Below, piece by piece: positions 1-7,161 of a stretch of DNA of 25,740 bases (its first letter is position 1; each line of letters begins with the position of its first letter). The notes under the pieces were generated by a model, which had not been told where the DNA came from, did not search any database, and saw only the letters and a list, made by a program, of their open reading frames with translations. This stretch comes from a virus: positions 1 to 25,740 of the IMG/VR virus record IMGVR_UViG_3300020436_000084; one strand, 5' to 3'. The position numbers and the translations under genes were made by a program.

Positions 1-486
1 TAGATTGGTCACAATTCTTGTGCGCTTGGCTTTGTGGTTTTTAATCGTGGTGCTTTCGTCCACCGCGAACATTACCTTCTGCCCCTCCATAAACTTCTGC
101 ACATACTTCACAGTCTTTGTGCTGACAAATGCTTCGACATTGACAACCAAGATGCGAAGTCCTTCGTGGTAGTGCAACAGGTCAGCCAGTTCTTTTTGTT
201 GTGACTTGTTCATTGTGCTACGCCACGTTCCTATCTCGCGCGGAATCCTGTCGGGCATATGTATGGGTATCTCTTTCAGCACCCAGTTCCGATAAACGCC
301 TTTCGGTGCTACGATCACAAGAGAAGTGATGCGCCCGGCCGCGTACAGATAGGCGGCGTTGTCGATCAGAACTTTCGACTTGCCACAACCCATCTCCATG
401 AAGTACGCATAGTTCTTCTGGTCTGCGCTTGCTTCGAAGGCATCGCGTTGATGTTTATAGGGCTCTGTCTTATATGTGTAGTTCAT
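1..486 (-). CDS. SF2 (SNF2-like) DNA helicase/ATPase, N-terminal part, cut by the window edge
   Basis: Only the first 162 codons are present; the gene continues beyond the left edge. The reverse complement from the ATG at 486..484 reads MNYTYKTEPYKHQ, with a Q-motif-like YKHQ near residue 10. A Walker A variant, MGCGKSK, lies at residues 32-38 (Lys36), followed by a motif Ia region LVIVAPKGVYRNW at 56-68. The Walker B/motif II is VDEST at 142-146, followed by TIKN. This DEST-TIKN form of the DEAD/DEAH box, with the spacing from Walker A, is typical of phage SNF2-family ATPases. The protein probably translocates on or remodels duplex DNA during replication or recombination. It is transcribed divergently from the plus-strand replication genes across a short control region, which suggests early expression. 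The helicase C-terminal domain (motifs IV-VI) is outside the window, so completeness cannot be judged. Confidence 0.88.
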   Translation of the reverse strand, partial: MNYTYKTEPYKHQRDAFEASADQKNYAYFMEMGCGKSKVLIDNAAYLYAAGRITSLVIVAPKGVYRNWVLKEIPIHMPDRIPREIGTWRSTMNKSQQKELADLLHYHEGLRILVVNVEAFVSTKTVKYVQKFMEGQKVMFAVDESTTIKNHKAKRTRIVTNL

Positions 487-510
487 CTCAATACATCTAA
501 AAATATGTTG

Positions 511-546
511 TTGACATGAAATAATATATCCAGTAAGAGTTGTCAA
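511..546. promoter_or_regulatory. Divergent promoter candidate with paired TTGACA boxes
   Basis: TTGACA at 511-516 and its reverse complement TGTCAA at 541-546 form a 6-base inverted repeat around an AT-rich core containing AATAATATAT. Read leftwards, the TTGACA at 546..541 is followed by TATTAT (526..521), a 5/6 match to a -10 box but at a short 14-base spacing. Read rightwards, only a weak TAAGAG (534-539) lies at 17 bases. The site is between the divergent helicase gene and the rightward replication operon, where early promoters are expected. It could also be an operator. It is inferred from motifs only. Confidence 0.35.
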
Positions 547-566
547 GTCAGGGAAATGAACGGGTG

Positions 567-668
567 ATGTGGCATCCGAAAGTTTACGTCGGTCCTGACG
601 AGGGCGTTGATCAAATCCGTCCTATTGTTGCTGATGTAGACACCCACATCCAAGCCGCCGGGCTCTAA
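567..668 (+). CDS. Candidate 33-aa small protein ahead of the replication operon
   Basis: An ATG at 567 opens 33 codons ending in TAA at 666-668. The product begins MWHPKVYVGPDEGVDQIRPI and ends IQAAGL. It is a mixed acidic peptide with no transmembrane segment or cysteine. A GGG-containing purine stretch (550-564) precedes the start, and the next gene begins 34 bases after the stop with its own ribosome site. The composition (VYVGPDEG, IVADVD) looks protein-like rather than random, and it fills an otherwise empty stretch in a tightly packed genome. No family is recognised. The alternative is a leader RNA that happens to contain a short open frame. Confidence 0.45.
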   Translation: MWHPKVYVGPDEGVDQIRPIVADVDTHIQAAGL

Positions 669-702
669 ACGTCGAAACGAGAACGAAGAAAGGAGTGTCC
701 TA

Positions 703-1260
703 ATGAGTGGACTATTCGAACAGATGGAAGCTGATGCAGATGCATTTGCCGACATCAAGACCGAGGGCGGGTCTAAACTGTCCAACCTGGTTCGAGAAGC
801 CATGAGACTTCAAGACGAAGTACGGCGATACGAACGCGCTGCGAAAGATGCTAAATCGGAATCCCTACGCATCATTCGCGAATTGATACCTTCCGAAATG
901 CAAGAGATGGGTCTAGACCGGGTGGACGTTGACGGTAACTCCGTAACGTTGAACCAGTTCTGTTACGCATCCATCCCAGCAGATAAGAAGGAAGAAGCTT
1001 TTGCTTTCCTCCGTAGTATTGGTCAGGATGATATTATCAAGAACGAAGTTAAGATTTCGTTCGGTAAGGGCCAGGACAACGAGGCAGGGGCTTTTCTAGA
1101 TGATTGTGCCCGACAAGGGTTAGATCCAGAACAGAAGACTTCGGTGCATCCAATGACGCTAGCAGCGTGGATCAAAGATCGACTTGCATCAGGTCAAGAA
1201 ATTAACCTTGAAACATTTGGCGCATTCATTGGCACAGAAGCCAAGATAAGGAGGAAGTAA
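703..1260 (+). CDS. Conserved phage protein of unknown function (coiled-coil N-terminus)
   Basis: This is a 185-aa soluble protein. The ATG at 703 has an AAAGGAG ribosome site about ten bases upstream. Residues about 25-60 are rich in Arg, Glu, Lys and Ala and look like a helix or coiled coil. A segment containing EMGLDRVDVDGNSVTL follows, then a SIPADKKEEAFAFLR block and a C-terminal VHPMTLAAWIKDRL / ETFGAFIGTEAKI region. From memory this layout belongs to a common but unnamed family found in phage replication regions. No enzymatic motif is seen. Its stop codon overlaps the ATG of the probable ssDNA-binding protein by one base (TAATG), so the two are likely made together. A role in DNA replication or recombination, perhaps as an accessory to the next gene product, is inferred only from position. 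Confidence 0.8.
   Translation: MSGLFEQMEADADAFADIKTEGGSKLSNLVREAMRLQDEVRRYERAAKDAKSESLRIIRELIPSEMQEMGLDRVDVDGNSVTLNQFCYASIPADKKEEAFAFLRSIGQDDIIKNEVKISFGKGQDNEAGAFLDDCARQGLDPEQKTSVHPMTLAAWIKDRLASGQEINLETFGAFIGTEAKIRRK
1248..1254 (+). promoter_or_regulatory. Strong ribosome binding site inside the preceding gene
   Basis: A full AAGGAGG sits in the last codons of the 185-aa gene, five bases before the ATG at 1260, whose first base is also the last base of the previous TAA stop. It fixes the start of the 266-aa protein and predicts high expression, as expected for a ssDNA-binding protein needed in bulk. Confidence 0.8.
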
Positions 1261-2060
1261 TGTCAGAGAACCAAGTAACGAAAACCAGCAAAAAAGCTGT
1301 AGCAATCCCGAAGGAACTTTTGGGTAGCTTTATGGAAGATGCCGGTGCTGGCACAGAGAACATCTCTGCCGATGATATGAAGATACCTTTTATTCGTATC
1401 ATTCAACCGACATCACCCGAGGTCAAAAAGAAGGACGAAAAATACATTGAAGGTGCCCAAGCGGGTCACATGTTCAATACTGTGACGCGTCAAACATGGG
1501 AAGACGAGGTCATCGTTATTCCTTGCGGGTACATCAAAAAGTATTTGGAGTTCGTACCACGAGAAAAGGGCGGCGGGTTCCAAGGCGAACTTGATCCAAA
1601 CAGCCCTGAAGTGCTCGGCGCAGTTCGTGATAAAGGCACGAATAAGGACATGATGAAGAACGGAAACGAACTTGTCATCTCCGCACAGCACTACTGCAAG
1701 ATTCGTGATCCAGAATCCGGGTCGTGGCAATCCGCGATCATCGACATGAAGTCTACCAACCTCAAGATTTCGCGTCAGTGGAATACCATGATCCAGATGC
1801 AGGAACACACGGCAGACGGGAAGACTTTCAAGATCCCAAGCTTCGGTGTTATCTGGAGACTTGAGTCGGACGAAGTTTCGAACGACAAGGGCACATGGAA
1901 TAGTTGGAAGATCGGTGGTCGTGAGGGTTACGTCGATGACCAAGATCTTTATAATTCATGTAAAGAACTCTCAGAAATGGTTGCGGATGGCACAGCCCAG
2001 GCTGAAGCTGATCCCGATCTAGTTGCTCCTGCCAATGACGGTGAACCAATCCCGTTCTAG
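1260..2060 (+). CDS. Probable phage single-stranded DNA-binding protein
   Basis: This 266-aa protein starts within the stop codon of the preceding gene. The central part (residues about 40-215) is rich in beta-prone and aromatic residues (TRQTWEDEVIVIPCGYIKKYLEF, interrupted, then HYCKIRD, IPSFGVIWRLES, WNSWKIGG), compatible with an OB-type fold. The last 35 residues are acidic and proline-rich and end in DGEPIPF. This resembles the acidic tail with terminal Pro-Phe by which bacterial SSB (ends DDDIPF) and, in a related way, T7 gp2.5 recruit partner proteins. It lies directly before the primase, helicase and polymerase genes and has a consensus ribosome site. The assignment rests on the tail, size and context, because the OB fold cannot be proved by eye. 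Alternatively it is a recombination-associated DNA-binding protein. Confidence 0.6.
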   Translation: MSENQVTKTSKKAVAIPKELLGSFMEDAGAGTENISADDMKIPFIRIIQPTSPEVKKKDEKYIEGAQAGHMFNTVTRQTWEDEVIVIPCGYIKKYLEFVPREKGGGFQGELDPNSPEVLGAVRDKGTNKDMMKNGNELVISAQHYCKIRDPESGSWQSAIIDMKSTNLKISRQWNTMIQMQEHTADGKTFKIPSFGVIWRLESDEVSNDKGTWNSWKIGGREGYVDDQDLYNSCKELSEMVADGTAQAEADPDLVAPANDGEPIPF

Positions 2061-2069
2061 GCGCAACGA

Positions 2070-2140
2070 TGGGGGCAGGGTGCTGGTATCCTAGTTTTCG
2101 GGAGACTACTAGGTGTACTCCACTGGTTACCTTGCCCCCA
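2070..2140 (+). ncRNA. Long two-part RNA hairpin between the SSB-like and primase genes
   Basis: The intergenic RNA can fold into one long stem. The outer stem is 2070-2082 with 2128-2140: TGGGGGCAGGGTG pairs with TATACCT-side bases ending TTGCCCCCA, giving 13 pairs including two G-U. After an internal loop, an inner stem pairs 2085-2095 with 2108-2119, giving 11 pairs with one bulged base at 2114. The apical loop is 12 bases (2096-2107). No U-tract follows directly; TTTT comes five bases after the stem. The primase ribosome site (GAGG, 2149-2152) lies just downstream and remains unpaired. Possible roles are an RNase III processing site as in T7 early mRNA, an attenuator separating high SSB from lower primase expression, or a replication origin structure. 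Confidence 0.6.
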
Positions 2141-2159
2141 CCAATTTTGAGGTTTTGTC

Positions 2160-3692
2160 ATGGACGACATACAAAAGTTCATGGCGGCTTTTTCAGGATT
2201 TGAAACCGCGCATGGACAAACAATTATCAAAGGTACGAGGAAGAACGGCAAAGAAGAAGCCGACTCTCGTGTAATTAGAGCACCGCTTGATGAAGAACAT
2301 ATTGAAAAACACTTCCAAGGAATCGTGGGCGCGGGGGCTATCCCGATCACTAGTAAGAACACTTGCCGGTTTGGTTGCATTGATGTGGATGTTTATCCTC
2401 TTGATCATGCTGGGCTTGTCCGTGACTGCGCTAGGCTTGATGTTCCTGCTGTGGTTTGTAGGTCTAAGTCTGGTGGAGCGCACGTCTATTTCTTTATCGA
2501 AGGATGGATCTCTGCCTCGGATATGCGCGACAAGCTATCGGAGATTGCTGCGTCTTTGGGCTACGGTTCGGCAGAAATTTTTCCAAAACAGGAAAAGCTA
2601 TTAGTCGAACGTGGTGACGTAGGCAATTTTATCAACCTTCCGTATTTCGACGTAGATCGAACACTACGCCCGGCGTTCAACGCCCGAGGCAAGGAGCTCA
2701 CGCTCAAACAATTCTTGAAGTATGTGGACAAGCAGACGGTGACACCGGCTGAGTTCATGGACTTGCAACTTAGCTCAAAGACAAACTTCATGCCGGAGTG
2801 TCCTCCGTGCCTAGTTACGCTGACCACAAACGGCATAGGCGAGGGTGGCCGCAATGAAACCATGTTCAACATCGGGGTCATGTACCAGAAAATGGACGAG
2901 GACAACTGGCCTAGTCTTCTGGAAAAGCACAACCAACAGTATTGCAAGCCTCCGCTGCCGGCCTCTGAGATAGTCGATATCCAGGATCAGCTTCGTAAAA
3001 AGGAATACCAGTACGGATGCAAGAAGTCTCCGTTGAAGGACTACTGCAACAAGACGCTGTGCCTGTCACGAAAGTATGGGGTGGGCAACGGATCAGGCCG
3101 AAGCCTTGAGATCACCGGGATGAGTGTCGTGTTGTCAGAGCCGCGTGTCTGGTTTGTCGATATCGGTGGCGAACGTTTGGAACTGACGAGTGAAGAAGTT
3201 CAGATGCAGTTGAAGTTCGGCCGTGCTTGTCTTGAGCAGTTGTCGTGGTTGCCTCCGCGTGTCAAAGAAGACGATTGGACGGCAATGATGAACCTAGCTT
3301 TGCAGGAGTGCATGAAGATTGAAGTTCCGCCAGAGCTCACGAACAAAGGGCAGTTCCAAGAATTGCTTGAGTCTTTCTGCACAGGGCGGGTGCAAGCCAT
3401 GAGCCTCGAAGAGCTCGTGCTTAACAAACCGTTCACTGAACATGGGCATGTATTCTTCAAACTAGATGCCTTGATGGACTATCTGAAAGGCAAGGGCTTC
3501 ACTCAGTATACAAGGGGTCAGGTACAGGAACGGCTAAAGGAACTTAATAACGGCGAGTCATCCAGCACGGTCAAAAACTTTTACGACAAAGCCAAGAAAC
3601 GCAAGAGCGTTCGGGTTTGGTCAGTGCCTGAGTTTGCAAGCGAGGCAGAGATACCGCCGGTTGATATCAATCCATACGAGGCACCGTTTTGA
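2160..3692 (+). CDS. DNA primase of the archaeo-eukaryotic (AEP) type with PriCT-like C-terminus
   Basis: This 510-aa protein makes primers for the phage polymerase. The AEP core spans residues about 5-190. The catalytic DxD is in GCIDVDVYPL (Asp75, Asp77). The second motif is SKSGGAHVYFF (His108). A SAEIFPKQ segment (Glu139) and GNFINLPYF follow, a pattern seen in the AEP primases associated with TOTE systems and with many phages. A helical region resembling PriCT domains follows (residues about 230-310), with a Cys cluster C287-x8-C296-x4-C301 that may bind metal. The remaining 200 residues are helical and unrecognised. No helicase motif is fused, so unwinding must come from the next gene. 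A GAGG site precedes the ATG, and the TGA overlaps the helicase start by one base. Confidence 0.87.
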   Translation: MDDIQKFMAAFSGFETAHGQTIIKGTRKNGKEEADSRVIRAPLDEEHIEKHFQGIVGAGAIPITSKNTCRFGCIDVDVYPLDHAGLVRDCARLDVPAVVCRSKSGGAHVYFFIEGWISASDMRDKLSEIAASLGYGSAEIFPKQEKLLVERGDVGNFINLPYFDVDRTLRPAFNARGKELTLKQFLKYVDKQTVTPAEFMDLQLSSKTNFMPECPPCLVTLTTNGIGEGGRNETMFNIGVMYQKMDEDNWPSLLEKHNQQYCKPPLPASEIVDIQDQLRKKEYQYGCKKSPLKDYCNKTLCLSRKYGVGNGSGRSLEITGMSVVLSEPRVWFVDIGGERLELTSEEVQMQLKFGRACLEQLSWLPPRVKEDDWTAMMNLALQECMKIEVPPELTNKGQFQELLESFCTGRVQAMSLEELVLNKPFTEHGHVFFKLDALMDYLKGKGFTQYTRGQVQERLKELNNGESSSTVKNFYDKAKKRKSVRVWSVPEFASEAEIPPVDINPYEAPF

Positions 3693-5215
3693 TGAAAACT
3701 TCTGCATACTTGGGCCCACCCGGAACGGGAAAAACACACACGTTGATCAATATCGTGAAGGATGCTTTGTCACAGGGTACGCCGCCAGAACGCATCGGCT
3801 TTGTCTCTTTCAGCAAGAAGGCAACAGAAGAAGCACGAACCCGTGCGTCGCGTGAGTTAGCACTCGACTATAAAAAGATGGTGCACTTCAGAACGCTACA
3901 CTCGTTAGCTTTTCGACAGCTAGGTTTGAAAACTGAAGCCGTCATGCGTAGCTTTGACTATCAGAGACTCGAGACAGAGCTCGGCTTGCCGTTCTCTTCC
4001 ACACAATCCATGAACATCAATGATGGTGAGTTCTTTCGGATAGGTGGCAAGGGTGACATGTATCTGTCTATTTACAACATGGCGCGTGTCAGAAAGGTGT
4101 CGCTGCAGGAACAGTTCAACCTTGCAAACAACTGGAACTTGCAAAGCATAGAGCTAGACCACGTTGTTCGAACATACGCTGCATACAAGCAAGCCCTTGA
4201 GAAGATTGACTTTGTTGATATGATTGAGATGTTCATCAGCCAGGGGGAGGCTCCTGAATTAGATCTTCTGATAGTTGATGAGGCACAAGATCTTGTTCCT
4301 CTACAGTGGGACATGGTTGATAAACTCAAAGATAACTCTCAACAAATCTATTACGCGGGAGACGATGATCAGGCGATTTACGAGTGGATGGGTGTGGACG
4401 CGTCCGAGTTTGTACAGCGGTGCAACTCGGCAGACGAAGCTGTCGTGCTTGATCAAAGTTTCCGAGTTCCAAGTTCCGTGCACGAAGAAGCAACGCGCAT
4501 GATCAAGTACGTTCAAGGCCGGATAGACAAGCGGTGGAATCCCAGAGAAGATCAAGGCAATGTTTCGTATCACTACAGGATAGACGAACTGCCTTTGGAA
4601 GAGGGGCAGTGGATGATACTTGCCCGGACAAACTATATTGCTAATCGTGTCGCGGCTGATTTGAAGAGCAACGGATATTTGTTTTGGCGAAACGGCAACG
4701 GCTGGAGCGTGGCGAAGTCAACGCTGGATGTTGTTCGAGGGTTTACCAAACTGACACGCGGCCAAGAGATAGACAGAGATGAACTGTCTCAAGTGTGGCG
4801 TAAAATTAAAGTAGATCGAAAGATCCGCACGGCTGGCAACAAAACACTCAAAGCATCTGAAAACGAAGTCTTTGATATTGAGTTTCTAGAGTCTCTGGTT
4901 CAACGTCCGTTACAAGACAAGAAGTGGTTTGAAGTTCTGGAAGTTAGTGACCAAGAGCGTATTTACATTACATCGGTTTTGGAATCTGGAGAGAAGTTCA
5001 ATGATGAAAACCCAAGACTTGTTTTGTCTACAATACATAAAGCCAAAGGCGGTGAGGCAGACAACGTGGCCTTGCTACTAGAATCTACCAAAGCGTGTTG
5101 CACGTTGAGTGAACCAGATGCAGAACGCCGTGTGTTTTATGTCGGTGCTACGAGAGCCAAGCAGAAATTGTTTGTAGTCGATAACCCAGAAGCTAGGTGG
5201 AGATTTCAGCTATGA
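3692..5215 (+). CDS. SF1 (UvrD/Rep/Dda-like) DNA helicase
   Basis: This is a 507-aa ATP-dependent DNA helicase. The motifs appear in order: Walker A GPPGTGKT (Lys14); Ia FVSFSKKA near residue 39; motif II DEAQD (Asp196, Glu197); motif III GDDDQAIYEW (223-232); motif IV DQSFRVP near 255; motif V STIHKAKGGEADNV (His449); motif VI YVGATRAKQKL (Arg488). At about 500 residues it is shorter than UvrD (about 720) and closer to T4 Dda, suggesting reduced 1B/2B insertions. I chose ATG 3692, whose A is the last base of the primase TGA, rather than the TTG one codon earlier. It probably serves replication-fork unwinding or recombination together with the primase and polymerase. Its own stop overlaps the polymerase ATG (ATGA). 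Confidence 0.93.
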   Translation: MKTSAYLGPPGTGKTHTLINIVKDALSQGTPPERIGFVSFSKKATEEARTRASRELALDYKKMVHFRTLHSLAFRQLGLKTEAVMRSFDYQRLETELGLPFSSTQSMNINDGEFFRIGGKGDMYLSIYNMARVRKVSLQEQFNLANNWNLQSIELDHVVRTYAAYKQALEKIDFVDMIEMFISQGEAPELDLLIVDEAQDLVPLQWDMVDKLKDNSQQIYYAGDDDQAIYEWMGVDASEFVQRCNSADEAVVLDQSFRVPSSVHEEATRMIKYVQGRIDKRWNPREDQGNVSYHYRIDELPLEEGQWMILARTNYIANRVAADLKSNGYLFWRNGNGWSVAKSTLDVVRGFTKLTRGQEIDRDELSQVWRKIKVDRKIRTAGNKTLKASENEVFDIEFLESLVQRPLQDKKWFEVLEVSDQERIYITSVLESGEKFNDENPRLVLSTIHKAKGGEADNVALLLESTKACCTLSEPDAERRVFYVGATRAKQKLFVVDNPEARWRFQL

Positions 5216-7161
5216 AAGAAAAGCAGTTATCTTTCGAACAAAAAGACACTGATTGGAAACTACAATCAAAAGAGATACCCGAGGAGGATATCCGCGAGGT
5301 AGCGTCAATTGCTTTGGATCAGGATTGGACACCACCCATGTCGTTCCCTGATCACTACAAAGATGCAAGCGTCATATCAATTGACCTCGAGACACGAGAT
5401 CCCAATCTTATGACACTAGGACCAGGTTGGGCGCGGGATGATGGCTACATCATTGGCTACGCTGTGGCGTTCAACGACTTCTGTGGGTACTACCCAGTGC
5501 GTCATGAAGTTGGCGGCAATATGCCTGAGAAAGCAGTGCACGGTTACATCAAGGAGATGATGGAGTGTGATGTGCCGAAGGTCATGCACAACGCACAATA
5601 CGATCTTGGATGGCTACGTTGGGCAGGGATTGAGGTCCGTGGTCCGGTGTACGACACTATGGTTGCGGCGGCTATGCTTGACGAGAACCGTCGCTGGTAC
5701 AATCTGAACTCGCTAGCGTTTGACTATCTACAAGAACGAAAGAACGAAAAGCTTTTGAAACTTGCCGCAGCGGATTATGGCGTGGACGCAAAATCAGAGA
5801 TGTGGAAACTACCAGCTAGGTTTGTTGGTCAATATGCAGAGCAGGATGCGGCAGTTACCAAACGGCTGTGGGATCGTATGCAACCCGACCTGGTGCGCGA
5901 AGAAGTCAGCAGTATCTTCGAACTTGAAACAGCCCTGACACCCATGCTCTTGGACATGCGGTGGCGTGGTGTTCGGGTAGATGAAGAGGGTTCTCGAAAA
6001 GCGCAATCCGCTCTTGAGGCGCGAGAGAAAGAGATACTTGGAGAGATAAAGAAGGAGACCGGGCTAGATGTGGAGCCTTGGAATGCGGTGTCAATCTCCA
6101 AAGTATTCGACAAACTTGACCTGTCATACCCGAGGACAGAGAAGTCTGATGCTCCCTCTTTTACTAAACAGTTCTTGGCATCCCATCAACATCCGATGGC
6201 AGAAAAGATTGTCAAACTACGAGAGCTCAATAAGGCGAACACGACCTTTATTACCAACATCTTGAAGTTTACACACAAAGGAAGAATACATGCGGAATTT
6301 CATCCTCTTCGGTCTGATGACGGCGGCACTGTTACTGGTCGTTTTTCCTCCTCTAACCCAAACCTCCAACAGATCCCAGCCCGTGACCCACAAATCAAGT
6401 CGATCATCCGAGGTTTGTTTCTACCCGAGGACGGACACAGGTGGGCTAGTTTTGACTACGCGTCACAAGAACCACGATGGCTGGCACACTACTGCGCGTC
6501 CATCAGCGGAGTGCATAGGCATCCTTCAATAGATGATGTAGTTGAAAGATATCAAAACGATGACGCTGACTTTCATCAGATGGTAGCTGATATGGCTGGT
6601 ATCTCTCGTAAAGATGCCAAGACAGTCAACCTGGGCATCATGTATGGCATGGGTGTAAACAAGATGGCTGGTGTCCTTGATACGACAGTCGAAGACGCAA
6701 AAGAATTGCTCAACGAATATCACGAAAAGGTTCCGTTTGTTCGAGGGTTGGCAACGATGGTGTCAAACCATGCATCGGAGAACGGTCAGATTAGAACAAT
6801 TCTAGGTAGGAAGTGCCGCTTTCCGCTTTGGGAGCCCAAGACATTTGGAATACATAAGCCCTTACCACTAGAACAAGCAATCCGAGAACACGGCAGAACA
6901 TCAATCAAACGAGCCTTCACATACAAAGCGTTGAATAGATTGATCCAAGGTTCGAGTGCCGACCAGACAAAGAAGGCGATGCTTGATTGCTACAAAGCAG
7001 GACACCTTCCCATGCTTCAGGTTCATGACGAACTATGCTTCAGCATAAATACAGACGATCAGGTGGAAGAGATCACGGGCATCATGGAGAACTGTGTCGA
7101 TGCCAAAGTACCTTTCAAAGTGGACTGTGCGATTGCAGATAACTGGGGGCAAGTAGATTGA
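5212..7161 (+). CDS. polA: Family A DNA polymerase with 3'-5' proofreading exonuclease
   Basis: This 649-aa replicative polymerase starts at ATG 5212 in an ATGA overlap with the helicase stop, with AGGTGGAG upstream; the in-frame GTG 15 bases earlier fits less well. The exonuclease domain holds Exo I IDLETRD (Asp58, Glu60), Exo II HNAQYDLGWL (Asp131) and Exo III YAEQDAAVT (Tyr208, Asp212), so proofreading should be intact. In the polymerase domain, motif A is FDYASQEPRWLAHY (Asp415), motif B is RKDAKTVNLGIMYGMG, and motif C is QVHDELCF (His605, Asp606). The residue equivalent to E. coli Phe762 is Leu474 (TVNLGIMYG). There is no 5' nuclease domain, as is usual for phage PolA. It is the third enzyme of a coupled primase-helicase-polymerase operon. 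Confidence 0.96.
   Translation: MKEKQLSFEQKDTDWKLQSKEIPEEDIREVASIALDQDWTPPMSFPDHYKDASVISIDLETRDPNLMTLGPGWARDDGYIIGYAVAFNDFCGYYPVRHEVGGNMPEKAVHGYIKEMMECDVPKVMHNAQYDLGWLRWAGIEVRGPVYDTMVAAAMLDENRRWYNLNSLAFDYLQERKNEKLLKLAAADYGVDAKSEMWKLPARFVGQYAEQDAAVTKRLWDRMQPDLVREEVSSIFELETALTPMLLDMRWRGVRVDEEGSRKAQSALEAREKEILGEIKKETGLDVEPWNAVSISKVFDKLDLSYPRTEKSDAPSFTKQFLASHQHPMAEKIVKLRELNKANTTFITNILKFTHKGRIHAEFHPLRSDDGGTVTGRFSSSNPNLQQIPARDPQIKSIIRGLFLPEDGHRWASFDYASQEPRWLAHYCASISGVHRHPSIDDVVERYQNDDADFHQMVADMAGISRKDAKTVNLGIMYGMGVNKMAGVLDTTVEDAKELLNEYHEKVPFVRGLATMVSNHASENGQIRTILGRKCRFPLWEPKTFGIHKPLPLEQAIREHGRTSIKRAFTYKALNRLIQGSSADQTKKAMLDCYKAGHLPMLQVHDELCFSINTDDQVEEITGIMENCVDAKVPFKVDCAIADNWGQVD

Noticed and set aside
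1413-1943. 176-aa minus-strand open frame
   Set aside because: It lies entirely antisense to the well-supported SSB-like gene, is not protein-like, and has no ribosome site.
3689-3691. TTG start for the SF1 helicase
   Set aside because: The ATG one codon later overlaps the primase stop in the usual way for this operon.
5197-5211. GTG start for the DNA polymerase
   Set aside because: The ATG at 5212 forms the usual ATGA overlap with the helicase stop, and the AGGTGGAG ribosome site lies over this GTG region at proper spacing for the ATG.
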